Counted from the first letter of the stretch, positions 20,676 through 30,055 are shown. The stretch: 64,000 bases of DNA from Methylumidiphilus sp963753955 (GCA_963753955.1 CAVWEM010000013.1:1-64000); one strand, 5' to 3'. Notes: a model not told the origin generated them from the letters alone. Translations and numbers: made by a program.

Positions 20676-21596
20676 ATGATGAGCGCACCCGATTTAGAAC
20701 AAGTGAAGCACTATCTGATGGAGCTTCAGGACAGGATTTGTGCCGCGCTGGAAGGCGAGGAACCGCAAGCGAGGTTTGTCGAGGATGCCTGGCGTTATGA
20801 CAGTGGCGTGGGAGGGGGGCGGACGCGGGTGCTGGCCGGCGGGGAGGTAATCGAGCAGGGGGGGGTGAATTTCTCCCATGTCATCGGTAACAATATGCCA
20901 CCCTCGGCGACCGCCCACCGCCCGGAGTTGGCCGGGAGAAGTTTCCAGGCGGTCGGCGTTTCCCTGGTGATCCATCCCCGCAATCCCCATGTGCCGACTT
21001 CCCACGCCAACGTGCGTTTCTTCATGGCCGAAAAAGAAAACGCGGCACCCGTGTGGTGGTTTGGCGGCGGGATGGATCTGACCCCCTACTACCCCTACGA
21101 GGAAGATGTGGTCGCCTGGCATGAAGCCTCCAGCGCCGCTTGCGCCCCCTTTGGCGCGGAGGTCTATCCGCGCTATAAGCGGTGGTGCGACGAATATTTC
21201 TTCCTCAAGCATCGCAACGAAACCCGCGGCGTGGGTGGCTTGTTCTTCGACGACCTGAACGAATGGGGATTCGAGCGCTGCTTCGCGTTCCTGCGCAACG
21301 TGGGAGACCATTACCTCCAAGCCTACCTGCCTATCGTCAGGCGGCGCAAAGGCATGGCTTATGGCGAACGGGAGGTGGAATTCCAACGCTACCGCCGTGG
21401 GCGCTACGTGGAGTTCAATCTGGTGTATGACCGCGGCACACTGTTCGGCTTGCAGTCGGGCGGCAGGACAGAGTCGATTTTGATGTCGCTGCCTCCCGTG
21501 GCCCATTGGCGATACAACTGGAAGCCGGAGGAAGGCAGCGCCGAAGATGATCTTTACAAAAACTTTCTCAAGCCTAGGGAATGGCTGGAGCCTTAA
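20676..21596 (+). CDS. hemF: oxygen-dependent coproporphyrinogen III oxidase HemF
   Basis: HemF decarboxylates coproporphyrinogen III to protoporphyrinogen IX using oxygen. The 306-residue protein matches the family throughout: GGEVIEQGGVNFSHVIGNN, VPTSHANVRFF, WWFGGGMDLTPYYPYEEDV and the signature GGLFFDDLNEWGFERCF, with SILMSLPPVAHWRYNW near the end. The start could be either of two adjacent ATG codons. A hairpin (ccccctagcccctttccaaa) precedes the gene. Its last four bases overlap the end of convergent mlaC. Confidence 0.96.
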   Translation: MMSAPDLEQVKHYLMELQDRICAALEGEEPQARFVEDAWRYDSGVGGGRTRVLAGGEVIEQGGVNFSHVIGNNMPPSATAHRPELAGRSFQAVGVSLVIHPRNPHVPTSHANVRFFMAEKENAAPVWWFGGGMDLTPYYPYEEDVVAWHEASSAACAPFGAEVYPRYKRWCDEYFFLKHRNETRGVGGLFFDDLNEWGFERCFAFLRNVGDHYLQAYLPIVRRRKGMAYGEREVEFQRYRRGRYVEFNLVYDRGTLFGLQSGGRTESILMSLPPVAHWRYNWKPEEGSAEDDLYKNFLKPREWLEP

Positions 21597-22264
21597 CCCT
21601 TGGAGCCATTGCCCACAGGCTCTTTGAGGGCCGAGTTGTTGCGCTGGGCAAGTTCCGTGATCAATTGTTCCAGGGAACCGGTCCGGGACACTTCGTTGGT
21701 GAAGCTGGTGCGGTAATTCTGCACGAGGCTGATGCCTTGGATCAGCACATCATAGACTTTCCAGTCGTTCTGCAGATTGACCATACGGTAGTTAACCGCC
21801 ACTGGCTGTGTGCCTGACTGCAAGATTTCGGTGCGCACGACCGCTTTGTTGTCGCCCTCTTCCAATTTCAGCGGGAGGTAGCGGATGTTCCAGTTGGCGT
21901 ACTCAGTGAACGCCGTGGTGTAGGTGCGCACCAGCAAGGAGCGGAACTCTTTTTTGAAGCGTGCCTGCTGTTCCGGTGTCGCGGTTTTCCAGAACTTGCC
22001 GAGGATGAGTATGGCGACGCGGTCAAAATCCACATGGGTTTCGAGGATCTGATCCACCAAGCGTGTCGCCTTGGCAAAATCTTTCTTGTACTCAGGCTTT
22101 TGCAAGGATCGCTGCAATTCCTCCGAGGTGTGTTGGATGACCTGTTGCGGTGCCGTCAAGGGTTCTTGGCCTTCGGCGCGGACCTGCATAGCCGCCAAGC
22201 CTAGGGCCAAGGCCAGAAGACTGGCCAAGCTCGCCAGCCCCAAGGATTTTTTGGTGGGTATCAT
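21593..22264 (-). CDS. mlaC: phospholipid-binding protein MlaC
   Basis: MlaC is the periplasmic carrier of the Mla pathway that moves phospholipids between outer and inner membranes. The protein (223 residues) has a Sec signal peptide to about residue 30 (LASLLALALGLAAMQVRA), then the tol-Ttg2/MlaC domain with VDQILETHVDFDRVA, LGKFWKTATPEQQARFKKEF and DWKVYDVLIQGISLVQNYR. The other mla genes are not in this window, so it may be separate from them in this genome. Confidence 0.92.
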   Translation of the reverse strand: MIPTKKSLGLASLASLLALALGLAAMQVRAEGQEPLTAPQQVIQHTSEELQRSLQKPEYKKDFAKATRLVDQILETHVDFDRVAILILGKFWKTATPEQQARFKKEFRSLLVRTYTTAFTEYANWNIRYLPLKLEEGDNKAVVRTEILQSGTQPVAVNYRMVNLQNDWKVYDVLIQGISLVQNYRTSFTNEVSRTGSLEQLITELAQRNNSALKEPVGNGSKG

Positions 22265-22337
22265 CTGTTTGCTCCTGACATTTGAGGCTTAAATAAGCTT
22301 ATCATAACCCGGCGTTTGCGAATAAACTACCGGCTTA

Positions 22338-23399
22338 ATGACTTCCTCGAACATTTCCCACCGCGAGAATGCCATGCACACACATGGGGAACAACACAGA
22401 TCCCTCCTCACTATCCGCATCCGCCCGCGCCGCATGCGCGCCGATGAATTCAGCCGCAGGCTAATGCGCGAACATGCGTTGTCCGCCGCCGACCTGATAT
22501 ACCCTGTGTTCGTGCTGGAGGGTGAAAATCGACGCGAGCCCGTGGCGTCCATGCCTGGGGTGGAAAGGATGAGCATCGACATGCTGTTGGAGGAGGCCAA
22601 GGAGGCGTCGCGTCTTCAAATTCCTGCCATCGCCCTGTTCCCGGTCACGCCTGCGGACCAAAAAAGCGACGACGCCCGCGAGGCTTGCAATCCCGACGGG
22701 CTAGCCCAACGCGCCGTGCGGGCCTTGAAACAGACATTCCCGCATCTGGGCGTCATTACCGACGTGGCATTGGATCCGTTCACCTCGCACGGCCAAGATG
22801 GCCTGGTCGATGCGGGCGGCTATGTGGTCAACGATGAAACCGTGGCGGTGCTGGTCAAGCAGGCGCTGTCCCATGCGCGGGCGGGTGCCGACGTGGTCGC
22901 GCCTTCGGACATGATGGACGGACGTATCGGTGCCATCCGCCGGGCGCTGGAGGCGGAAGGATTCGTCAACACCCGCATTCTGGCCTACTCGGCCAAATAC
23001 GCCTCCAGCTTTTACGGGCCTTTCCGCGACGCCGTGGGCTCCTCGGCGAATCTCGGCGGCGGCGACAAATTCAGCTACCAGATGGATCCGGCCAATTCCG
23101 ATGAGGCCTTGCGCGAGGTGGAACTCGATCTGGCCGAAGGGGCAGACATGGTCATGGTGAAGCCGGGCATGCCTTACCTGGACATCGTTCGCCGGGTGAA
23201 AGACCGTTTCGGCACCCCCACCTTCGCCTATCAAGTCAGCGGCGAGTATGCGATGCTCAAAGCTGCAGCACAAAATGGCTGGCTGGACGAGAAAAAAGCC
23301 GTGATGGAATCCTTGCTGGCTTTCAAGCGCGCCGGTGCGGACGGGATTTTGACCTATTACGCCCTGCACGCGGCCCGCTGGCTTGAGGAACTGCGTTGA
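22338..23399 (+). CDS. hemB: delta-aminolevulinic acid dehydratase HemB
   Basis: HemB condenses two 5-aminolevulinates to porphobilinogen. Substrate-binding lysines lie in YSAKYASSFYGPFRDA and MVKPGMPYLDIV. The metal region reads TDVALDPFTSHGQDG, without the three cysteines of zinc enzymes, so a magnesium-type enzyme is likely. Length of 353 includes about 20 extra residues at the start; ATG at 22374 would give a shorter, more usual N-terminus. It is divergent from mlaC. With hemF nearby it supports haem synthesis. Confidence 0.95.
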   Translation: MTSSNISHRENAMHTHGEQHRSLLTIRIRPRRMRADEFSRRLMREHALSAADLIYPVFVLEGENRREPVASMPGVERMSIDMLLEEAKEASRLQIPAIALFPVTPADQKSDDAREACNPDGLAQRAVRALKQTFPHLGVITDVALDPFTSHGQDGLVDAGGYVVNDETVAVLVKQALSHARAGADVVAPSDMMDGRIGAIRRALEAEGFVNTRILAYSAKYASSFYGPFRDAVGSSANLGGGDKFSYQMDPANSDEALREVELDLAEGADMVMVKPGMPYLDIVRRVKDRFGTPTFAYQVSGEYAMLKAAAQNGWLDEKKAVMESLLAFKRAGADGILTYYALHAARWLEELR

Positions 23400-23495
23400 A
23401 ACGCAGACCGTTAAAGATTGGGATTGACGCGAGGATGACACGAGGGTTTAATCGGAAAAACCCCTGAACTTACCTGACTTAAGCAAATCAGCACT

Positions 23496-24038
23496 ATGGC
23501 AAAATCCGCAACCAAACGCTCCGCTGCGCCCGTCGAGGAAGTCATCCTCATCATCATGGTGATTTTCTGCCTGTTGGGAATCGCCATCACGGATTTTTCG
23601 CCCCAAGACGCCTTCATGTATTGGATGGCTATGATCTTTGTGTTTGGCTTCGCCGCCATGATCGCCGGTTGGCACAATGCCAAGCGGCATTACGACCCTG
23701 ACGGAGAAGGCAATGAGGTGAAGGATCTGTTCAAGACGCAATCCCTGCACTGGTTGGGATCGCTGGTCACCGTGGTCTGCCTGTTCAGTTTCGTCGAGGC
23801 CGGCCACATGAGCCAGGAAGCCACCGGGCTGATGGTGTTGTTGATCCTCGGCCTGACCACCTATCTCGATGGCATCCGCATCGGCTGGCGCTTTTGCCTC
23901 ACCGGCATGTATCTGGCGACGGCGGCGGTGGCGACCAATTTCCTGGAAACCTCCATGCCTTGGCTGTTCGCCCTGGCCATCCTCATCATCGGCTTCACCA
24001 TCTGGCGTGAAAAGCTCAAATCGATTGACGCCGAGTGA
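23496..24038 (+). CDS. membrane protein of unknown function
   Basis: The 180-residue protein has a short basic start and about five hydrophobic segments (residues 16-32, 40-60, 84-102, 110-124 and 150-168). Polar loops include HNAKRHYDPDGEGNEVKD. I do not recognise a family. Its stop lies a few bases before aroE, suggesting co-transcription, but that gives no hint of function. Confidence 0.7.
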   Translation: MAKSATKRSAAPVEEVILIIMVIFCLLGIAITDFSPQDAFMYWMAMIFVFGFAAMIAGWHNAKRHYDPDGEGNEVKDLFKTQSLHWLGSLVTVVCLFSFVEAGHMSQEATGLMVLLILGLTTYLDGIRIGWRFCLTGMYLATAAVATNFLETSMPWLFALAILIIGFTIWREKLKSIDAE

Positions 24039-24046
24039 GACTATCC

Positions 24047-24899
24047 ATGTCTGAAGACATGCGCCCTCCCGACCGGTATGCCGTGTTCGGCCATCCCATA
24101 GGCCACAGCAAATCCCCCCGTATCCATGCGTTGTTTGCCGGACAAACCGGGCAGTCCATCCACTACACGGCGGAAGACGTGCCTGCCGAGAATTTTCAGA
24201 AAGCCCTGGAGTGTTTCATCAAGGCAGGTGGCAAGGGTTTGAACTGTACCGTGCCCTTGAAGGAGCTGGCTTGGCGCGTCGCCGACAAGACCAGCGAACG
24301 GGCTGGACGGGCGAAGGCGGTGAACACCTTGAGCGTCGGCGAAAACGGCCTGCTGCTAGGCGACAACACCGACGGGCTGGGGCTGCTGCGGGATCTGACG
24401 GCCAATCTGCGGATTCCACTCGCCGACCGCAAGTATTTTGCTGCTGGGCGCGGGCGGCGCCAGCCGGGGCATCCTCCAGCCCTTGCTGGCCGAAAAACCG
24501 CGGCGGCTGGTGATCGCCAACCGCACGGTCGGCAAGGCTGAAGCCTTGGCCGGGGAATTCGCCGATTTGGGCGTGATTGAGGCACGGGGGTTCGATAGCC
24601 TGGCAGGGGATGTTTTCGACCTGATCCTCAATGCCACCGCCGCCAGCCTGAGCGGTGCCGTGCCGCCACTGCCGCGAGGCATTCTAAGGGCGGGCGGTGC
24701 ATGCTATGACTTGGCCTACGGTAGCCGCCCGACGGCCTTTGTGCTGTGGGGGGAAAACGCGGGTGCCGCCATCAGTGTGGATGGCTTAGGCATGTTGGTC
24801 GAACAGGCGGCGGAGGCTTTTTACCTCTGGCGTGGCCTGCGACCGCAAACCCAGCCAGTCGTCGAACTGCTCAATGCCGAACGGAGCCTAAGGCGATAA
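24047..24899 (+). pseudogene. aroE: shikimate dehydrogenase AroE, frameshifted
   Basis: AroE reduces 3-dehydroshikimate to shikimate with NADPH. The N-terminal substrate domain is intact: YAVFGHPIGHSKSPRIH, LNCTVPLKELAW with the catalytic Lys, and GDNTDGLGLL. At about 24433-24439 one extra base breaks the frame, and the NADP domain follows in the next frame (LLLGAGGASRGI, IANRTVGKA, YDLAYG, LVEQAAEAFYLWRG). The pathway is normally needed, so a sequencing indel or a second aroE elsewhere are the alternatives to true loss. Confidence 0.9.
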
Positions 24900-24971
24900 G
24901 CCCAAAGTTTGACGCGATGGCATGGATGAAATGATATGCTGGAAACTCAGCACAACCCGTAGGAGATTGCC

Positions 24972-25343
24972 ATGACGTTCATAGCACTTGTGATCAGCCT
25001 TTTTATCGCAGCCGTAGGGGCGCTGGGCATTGCCTTTCCGCTAAAAATGCTCGCCTTTGCCCGTCTGTTCGATAGCCGGACAGGGCTCTGGGCTGCCGGC
25101 GTGCTGCGTGTCGTCTTCGGCTTCGCGCTCTACCAGTCCGCATCCACCTCACATGCCCCCCAAATCCTGGGCCTCCTGGGCATCTTTATCTTCATCGCGG
25201 GCCTGCTCACGCCCTTGTTCGGTGTTGAGCGCACACATCGGTTGTTCAACTGGTGCGAAACGCTTGGGTTGGTGTTCGTGCGGATCTGGGCAGGCTTCGC
25301 CCTTGCCCTTGGGTTGTTATTGGTTTCGGCGATAGTGACTTGA
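24972..25343 (+). CDS. small four-helix membrane protein, unknown function
   Basis: The 123-residue protein is almost entirely hydrophobic with about four membrane segments (residues 1-22, 40-56, 65-80, 100-121) separated by short polar loops such as ARLFDSRTG and GVERTHRLFNWCE. No recognised domain. It is preceded by a good ribosome-binding site (AGGAG, eight bases before ATG) and a separate upstream gap, so it is probably its own transcription unit. Confidence 0.65.
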   Translation: MTFIALVISLFIAAVGALGIAFPLKMLAFARLFDSRTGLWAAGVLRVVFGFALYQSASTSHAPQILGLLGIFIFIAGLLTPLFGVERTHRLFNWCETLGLVFVRIWAGFALALGLLLVSAIVT

Positions 25344-25500
25344 AGCAGCGGACAGGCACAGGCACAGGTGAAGTGGAAAACTTTGGAAATAGTGCTTGGA
25401 TTGCGTATCCGGCCATGGCAGGGCATCCTCCCCGCATGACCGGAGCCTCTTAAGATTAGGCCAGGTTCTGCGCCGCGACCATTGCGTTTGGCGCAAAAAA

Positions 25501-25959
25501 CTAATCCCCGTCCAACTCCCGTTGCACCAGCCAGTCCGCCCAGTTCAGCACGGATCTCAAGCGCGGCGGCAAGATGCCCTGCGCCTCCTGGTAAGTGACC
25601 CAGCGCAGTTCCTCGTGCTCAGGTTTGCCCAACAGGGGATTGTCCGGTAAGTAAGGCTCTCCCTCGCGGGATTCGGCGAGGTAGTAGCGGGCGATTTTGC
25701 CCATGCCATAGGGAGCGGTTTCCTGGTAGCCCTTGCCCCAGCGGAAATCCTCCAAGGCCAGGGTCAACCCGGCCTCCTCCAAAACTTCACGCATCGCCGC
25801 ATGCAAAGGCTCCTCCTCCGGCTCCACCACGCCCTTGGGGAAATCCCAGTAGTTGAAGGCGCGCAACATCAGGTAGCGGGGCTGGTCGGGGAAAAGGCGC
25901 ACGATCACGACGCCGGCCGATAAAGTATAATTTTTCAAAGGTGTCCCATGCGTTTTCAT
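25501..25959 (-). CDS. Nudix hydrolase (MutT/Ap4A-type)
   Basis: Nudix enzymes hydrolyse nucleoside diphosphates linked to another group. The Nudix box is complete: G-X5-E-X7-REVLEEAGL around residues 45-67, after FNYWDFPKGVVEPEEE. The N-terminus HGTPLKNYTLSAGVVIV and the placement of the box resemble the bis(5'-nucleosyl)-tetraphosphatase-like group. Start ATG 25959 fits homologues; the frame is open further but unconserved. Substrate is not predictable from sequence alone. Confidence 0.85.
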   Translation of the reverse strand: MKTHGTPLKNYTLSAGVVIVRLFPDQPRYLMLRAFNYWDFPKGVVEPEEEPLHAAMREVLEEAGLTLALEDFRWGKGYQETAPYGMGKIARYYLAESREGEPYLPDNPLLGKPEHEELRWVTYQEAQGILPPRLRSVLNWADWLVQRELDGD

Positions 25960-26063
25960 GGCAGGCATGATACAACGAAATGCCGGGGCGGGCAGTCGCA
26001 GAATCCATCCCATGTTAGTATTTGACCCTCCCACCCAGAAAAGCCAACAGAACGGAGAGCTCC

Positions 26064-26774
26064 ATGAATATCAAAACCGTCCCCATCGGCCGGGGCTTAG
26101 ACTGGATCACGGAGGGTTTTGGCTTGTTTCGCCTGAATCCTTTGATCTGGATCGTCAACTTGATTCTTTTTCTCGCCATCCTCATGCTGCTCTCGCTGCT
26201 TCCCCTAGCCGGGTCTGTCGCCGCCCTGCTGCTGCAGCCCGTGTTGGTTGGCGGAATGCTAATGGGCTGCCGGGCGCTGGAGCAAGGCCAGGAATTGCGC
26301 ATCGAACACCTGTTTGACGGCTTCCGCCAAAACACCCAGCCGCTGGCCATGGTGGGACTGTTTTCCGCCATCGCTTATTTCATCGTGGGCGCGGTCGTCT
26401 TCCTGGTGGCGGGGGGCGCGTTGGGCTTGAGCGTCTTGGGCGGACTGGCGGACCAGTCGGCTCTCGCCATGGGCGGTGCCATGCTAGGCTTCGTCTTGTC
26501 CGGGCTGATCGGCTTGGCCCTGACCGTGCCCATCGCCATGGCAACTTGGTTCGCTCCGGCCTTGGTCTTGTTCGACAACCAGCCTGCGCTGGAGGCCATG
26601 AAAGCGAGCTTCTCAGCCTGCCTGCGCAATATGTTGCCGTTTCTGCTCTACGGCATCGTCGCGCTGGCTTTGGCGCTGGTGGCGGCAATCCCCTTTGGGC
26701 TAGGCATGCTGGTGCTGGGGCCGACGCTCGTCGCGTCGATTTACACCGGTTATCGGGATATTTTTGAAGCTTGA
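26064..26774 (+). CDS. BPSS1780-type membrane protein
   Basis: The 236-residue protein opens with GRGLDWITEGFGLFRLNPLI, the start typical of the BPSS1780 family of integral membrane proteins, and has about five membrane segments. Glycine/alanine-rich helices and the FDNQPALEAMKASFSACLRN segment are also usual. The biochemical role of the family is unknown to me. ATG 26064 is chosen from the family start. A strong bidirectional terminator follows at 26836-26874. Confidence 0.78.
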   Translation: MNIKTVPIGRGLDWITEGFGLFRLNPLIWIVNLILFLAILMLLSLLPLAGSVAALLLQPVLVGGMLMGCRALEQGQELRIEHLFDGFRQNTQPLAMVGLFSAIAYFIVGAVVFLVAGGALGLSVLGGLADQSALAMGGAMLGFVLSGLIGLALTVPIAMATWFAPALVLFDNQPALEAMKASFSACLRNMLPFLLYGIVALALALVAAIPFGLGMLVLGPTLVASIYTGYRDIFEA

Positions 26775-26835
26775 GACAAGGGAAGCCCCCGCTGAGGCGC
26801 GAAAACGGGGCTAGAGGGTTTTCCTAGCCCCCACT

Positions 26836-26874
26836 AAAACGCCCCGCCAGCGGCAAGGCAGGCGGGGCGTTTTT
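26836..26874. terminator. bidirectional intrinsic terminator
   Basis: aaaacgccccgcc at 26836-26848 pairs with ggcggggcgttttt at 26861-26874: an 11-bp GC-rich stem with an A run on the left and a T run on the right. It lies between the convergent membrane protein gene and isocitrate dehydrogenase gene and can serve both. Confidence 0.9.
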
Positions 26875-26888
26875 CCATGACGGCCTAA

Positions 26889-27905
26889 TCAGGCCAACTT
26901 CTTCACAATGGCATCGGCCAGATGATCCGTACCAAAGGTCGAGCCTTTTTTCAGGTCGGGCGTCAGGTCAACCCCTTCGCGGATCACCTCGCGCACTGCC
27001 TGCTCGATGCGACGGGCTGCCGCACTTTCGCCTAGATGTTCCAGCATCATAGCCCCCGCCAGGATTGTGGCGATGGGGTTGGCTACCCCTAGGTGGGCGA
27101 TGTCCGGTGCGCTGCCATGCACCGCCTCGAAAATCGCCGCGTCGCTGCCTATGTTGGCTCCGACGGTCAAGCCCAATCCGCCAACCAAGCCAGAAGCAAG
27201 GTCGGAGAGGATGTCGCCAAACAAATTGGTGGTGACGATGACATCGAAGATTTCTGGCTTCATCACCAATTGCATGCAACAGGCATCGACAATGCGGTCG
27301 TCGAACTCGATGTCCGGGTAGCGCGGGGCGATGTCACGGCCAATCTCCAGGAACATCCCCGAAGTGCATTTGAGGATGTTGGCCTTGTGCACCAGGGTGA
27401 CTTTTTTGCGCCCGGTCTTGCGGGCATATTCAAAGGCATATTCGATGATCCGCTCGGAACCTTTGCGGGTGATCACCGCCGTGCTTTCGGCGGCGATTTT
27501 CTCATCGTCCACCTTGATGAAATGTTCGATGCCGGCGTATAGCCCCTCGGTGTTTTCGCGGATGGTCACCAAATTGACGTTCTTGAACACCGTGTCCGTG
27601 CCTTCGAAGGAAACCGCCGGACGCACATTGGCATACAGGTTGAACGCCTGCCGCAGGGTGACGTTGACGCTGCGGTAGCCGCCGCCCACAGGCGTGGTCA
27701 GCGGCCCCTTGAGGGCGATGCGGTTTTGGCGGATGGATTCGATAGTGGCATCCGGCAGGGGATTGGCGTGTTTCTCCACCGCCGCCATGCCAGCGAGTTG
27801 GCGGTCCCATTCGACCTTGACGCCGGTCGCTTCGATGACGCGCACGGTCGCGGCGACAATGGCGGGGCCGATGCCGTCGCCGGGGATGAGGGTGATTTTA
27901 TGCAT
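26889..27905 (-). CDS. NAD-dependent isocitrate dehydrogenase
   Basis: The enzyme oxidatively decarboxylates isocitrate to 2-oxoglutarate in the TCA cycle. The 338-residue protein belongs to the short isocitrate/isopropylmalate dehydrogenase type: TLIPGDGIGP, the substrate loop GGGYRSVNVTLRQAFNLYANVRP, TIRENTEGLYAGIEH, VTTNLFGDILSDLASGLVGG, and the coenzyme loop HGSAPDIAHLGVANPIA, consistent with NAD. It could be homoisocitrate- or isopropylmalate-like, but the SVNVTLRQ loop favours isocitrate. It reads toward the shared terminator. Confidence 0.88.
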   Translation of the reverse strand: MHKITLIPGDGIGPAIVAATVRVIEATGVKVEWDRQLAGMAAVEKHANPLPDATIESIRQNRIALKGPLTTPVGGGYRSVNVTLRQAFNLYANVRPAVSFEGTDTVFKNVNLVTIRENTEGLYAGIEHFIKVDDEKIAAESTAVITRKGSERIIEYAFEYARKTGRKKVTLVHKANILKCTSGMFLEIGRDIAPRYPDIEFDDRIVDACCMQLVMKPEIFDVIVTTNLFGDILSDLASGLVGGLGLTVGANIGSDAAIFEAVHGSAPDIAHLGVANPIATILAGAMMLEHLGESAAARRIEQAVREVIREGVDLTPDLKKGSTFGTDHLADAIVKKLA

Positions 27906-27991
27906 GCGTGGATTCCTAAAGTTCTTCGTCTTAAGTGCGGCTCATTTTGCGGATCGTTTGCCCAAACATGGGAACCGCGCCCCATGACGGA

Positions 27992-28853
27992 TCACGCATT
28001 CTCCAACAAAGCCTTCTTCAACTTTTTCATCGCGCTGTTTTCCAACTGGCGGATGCGCTCGGCGGAGACATTGTAGCGGGCAGCCAGATCGTGCAAAGTG
28101 AGCTTTTCCTCGTTCAGCCAGCGGCAGGCCAAAATATCGCGGCTGCGTTCGTCCAGTTCCGCAATCGCCAAAGCCAAAAGAGTCTGGCGACGCTCGCCCC
28201 ATTGGTTTTCGGCCAGCAGTTCGGCAGGATCGGCATCTATTTGCTGCAGATAATGTGCCGGAGCGGAGATGTCGCGCTCTTCGCCGTCATCTTCTGGATG
28301 GACATCGAACGCCATGTCCTGGCTGCTGAGGCGGCTTTCCATCTCGTACACGCTGTCCACGCCCACACCCAGTTCCTCGGCCACGGTCTTGGCCTCGTCT
28401 TGGCTGAACCAACCCAGAGCGCGTCTTGAACTTGCGCAGGTTGAAAAACAGCTTGCGCTGTGCCTTGGTGGTGGCAATCTTGACGATGCGCCAGTTCTGG
28501 ATGATGAACTCGTGGATCTCGGCACGTATCCAATGCACGGCGAACGACACGAGCCTGACCCCCACCTCCGGGTCATAGCGTTTCACCGCCTTCATCAGGC
28601 CAATGTTGCCTTCCTGGATCAGGTCGGGGAGCGGCAGGCCATAGCCCATATAGCCACGGGCGATGTGAACCACGAAGCGCAGGTTGCCAAGCACCAGTTG
28701 GCGGGCAGCATCCAAATCGCCGTCATCGCGGAGCCGACGCGCCAAGCTGCGCTCCTCTTCGGCATCGAAGCGTGGCATCAAATTGACCGCACCGAAGTAA
28801 TCCTCGATGGAGCCTAAGGACAAGTTTACGGGCAAGGACAAAGCTTGGGACAT
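27992..28853 (-). pseudogene. rpoH: heat-shock sigma factor RpoH (sigma-32), frameshifted
   Basis: RpoH directs RNA polymerase to heat-shock promoters. Region 2 is in the first frame (LPLPDLIQEGNIGLMKAVKR, then VSFAVHWIRAEIHEFI). After RKLFFNLRKFK, near 28416-28424, one extra base shifts the frame. The rest (LGWFSQDEAKTVAEELGV, LDERSRDILACRWL and the region 4 helix NVSAERIRQLENSAMKKLKK) continues in the next frame to 27992. The intact protein would be about 286 residues. RpoH is nearly essential in gammaproteobacteria, which makes a sequencing indel likely. A CIRCE-like operator lies upstream. Confidence 0.92.
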
Positions 28854-28889
28854 GGGTTTAACCGGATAAAGTGTTGAGGTGAAATAATC

Positions 28890-28916
28890 TTAGCACTCTG
28901 AAGCGGAGAGTGCTAG
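28890..28916. promoter_or_regulatory. CIRCE-like HrcA operator upstream of rpoH
   Basis: ttagcactc (28890-28898), nine spacer bases, gagtgctag (28908-28916): the CIRCE consensus TTAGCACTC-N9-GAGTGCTAA with a single mismatch. It begins 36 bases upstream of the rpoH start codon, where it would overlap or flank the promoter. CIRCE is bound by the heat-shock repressor HrcA and usually controls groESL or dnaK. Confidence 0.85.
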
Positions 28917-28939
28917 CTGATGGCGGCGCATCCGCAGCC

Positions 28940-29479
28940 CTACCGTCGGCCTGGCTCCACATCCTCCACCCGCATGACGAACTGGCCGCTTTCCCGATCA
29001 GCGAAGAAATACCGCAACGAACGGCGCACGGTCTCGAAGGCGAGTTCGTCCCACGGGATTTCCTCCTCGCGGAACAGCCGGGTTTCCAAGCTTTCATAGC
29101 CTGGGAAGAAGCGCTCTTCGACCATCCGGGCGCGGAAGAACACATAAACCTGAGAAATGTGCGGCAGGCTGAACAGGTTGTACAGCGCTTCGATCTCCAC
29201 ATCCACATTGGCTTCTTCCTTGGCCTCCCGTGCCGCCGCCGTGGACAGGTTTTCGCCCAGCTCCATGAAGCCCGCCGGCAACGTCCACAGCCCCAGCCTC
29301 GGTTCTATGGCGCGTTTGCACAGCAACACCCGCTCGCCCCAGACGGGAATGCAGCCGGCGATGACTTTGGGGTTGTGGTAATGGATCACACCGCAGGCGT
29401 CGCAGATATGGCGAAGACGGTCATCATGCTCGGGAACCCCAATCCGAATCTGTGAGCCGCATTGGCTGCAATATTTCAT
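28940..29479 (-). CDS. zinc-ribbon Nudix hydrolase (NudC-like)
   Basis: The protein starts with a zinc ribbon (CSQCGS at residues 4-9 and CDACG near 27) followed by a Nudix domain. The Nudix box GFMELGENLSTAAAREAKEEA is near residue 70, after LCKRAIEPRLGLWTLPAG. The ribbon plus Nudix order is that of NADH pyrophosphatase/NudC relatives, but the protein (179 residues) lacks NudC's N-terminal domain and the SQPWPFPxS signature, so the substrate is uncertain. It lies between rsd and rpoH on the same strand. Confidence 0.82.
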   Translation of the reverse strand: MKYCSQCGSQIRIGVPEHDDRLRHICDACGVIHYHNPKVIAGCIPVWGERVLLCKRAIEPRLGLWTLPAGFMELGENLSTAAAREAKEEANVDVEIEALYNLFSLPHISQVYVFFRARMVEERFFPGYESLETRLFREEEIPWDELAFETVRRSLRYFFADRESGQFVMRVEDVEPGRR

Positions 29480-29491
29480 CTGACCCTTGCC

Positions 29492-29920
29492 TCAGGCCGT
29501 CATGCCTGCGATGAGCCGGTCTTCCAATTCGACCCGCAGGGCCAGCCCATCGCCCAGCACCGCCAATTCCCGGCGCAGGGCTTCCGCCGACAAAGCTTCA
29601 CACTTGTCATTAAAATCCAAGGCGGCACCCGTGGTTTCGGCCATGCGGGAGTAGATCTCCCTGGCCAGTTCGGCCATCTTGCTGTCCTGCCCGTTGCCGC
29701 TTAGGATGTGGTGGAATATGCCGAAATGTTCTAAGGAGATGTAGTCGATCAATTCCTGGCAAAACCGCCGGATCAAAGGCTCCAGTTCTTGGTCCGGGCG
29801 GTAGGGCTGAAGCTTGACAAGTTGTTCACGGAGAGTCCACAGTTGCGCCCGCTTTTCGAGCAGTTCCTGGGCCAGCTTGTGCGTCTGCAGCCTGTGTTCG
29901 CTAATGCTTTGAGAGTTCAT
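29492..29920 (-). CDS. rsd: Rsd/AlgQ anti-sigma-70 factor
   Basis: Rsd binds the housekeeping sigma factor in stationary phase and shifts polymerase toward alternative sigmas. The 142-residue helical protein matches the family: RLQTHKLAQELLEKRAQLWT, RRFCQELIDYISLEHFGIFH and LNDKC-like DFNDKCEALSAEA. ATG 29920 is the family start; upstream sequence in frame is not conserved. It stands 12 bases before the Nudix gene and upstream of rpoH, so two sigma-related genes are near each other. Confidence 0.87.
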   Translation of the reverse strand: MNSQSISEHRLQTHKLAQELLEKRAQLWTLREQLVKLQPYRPDQELEPLIRRFCQELIDYISLEHFGIFHHILSGNGQDSKMAELAREIYSRMAETTGAALDFNDKCEALSAEALRRELAVLGDGLALRVELEDRLIAGMTA

Positions 29921-30055
29921 GGAGTTTGCCGTTTTTCTTATCAGTCGCTTTTCGGCATACTTTAGGGCATACGGCGCGGCGGAACAACGCCTAGCCAGGG
30001 GGCCAGCCTCCCTTCCCACTTCAAATTACCCAACCCTACAAAGGTTTTTTACTGG

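Noticed and set aside
24900..24960. Sigma-70 promoter (ttgacg ... tatgct) before the small membrane protein
   Set aside because: The spacing of about 20 bases is too long for a confident call.
26546..26767. Shadow frame inside the BPSS1780-type gene
   Set aside because: Fully contained in a better-supported gene on the same strand.
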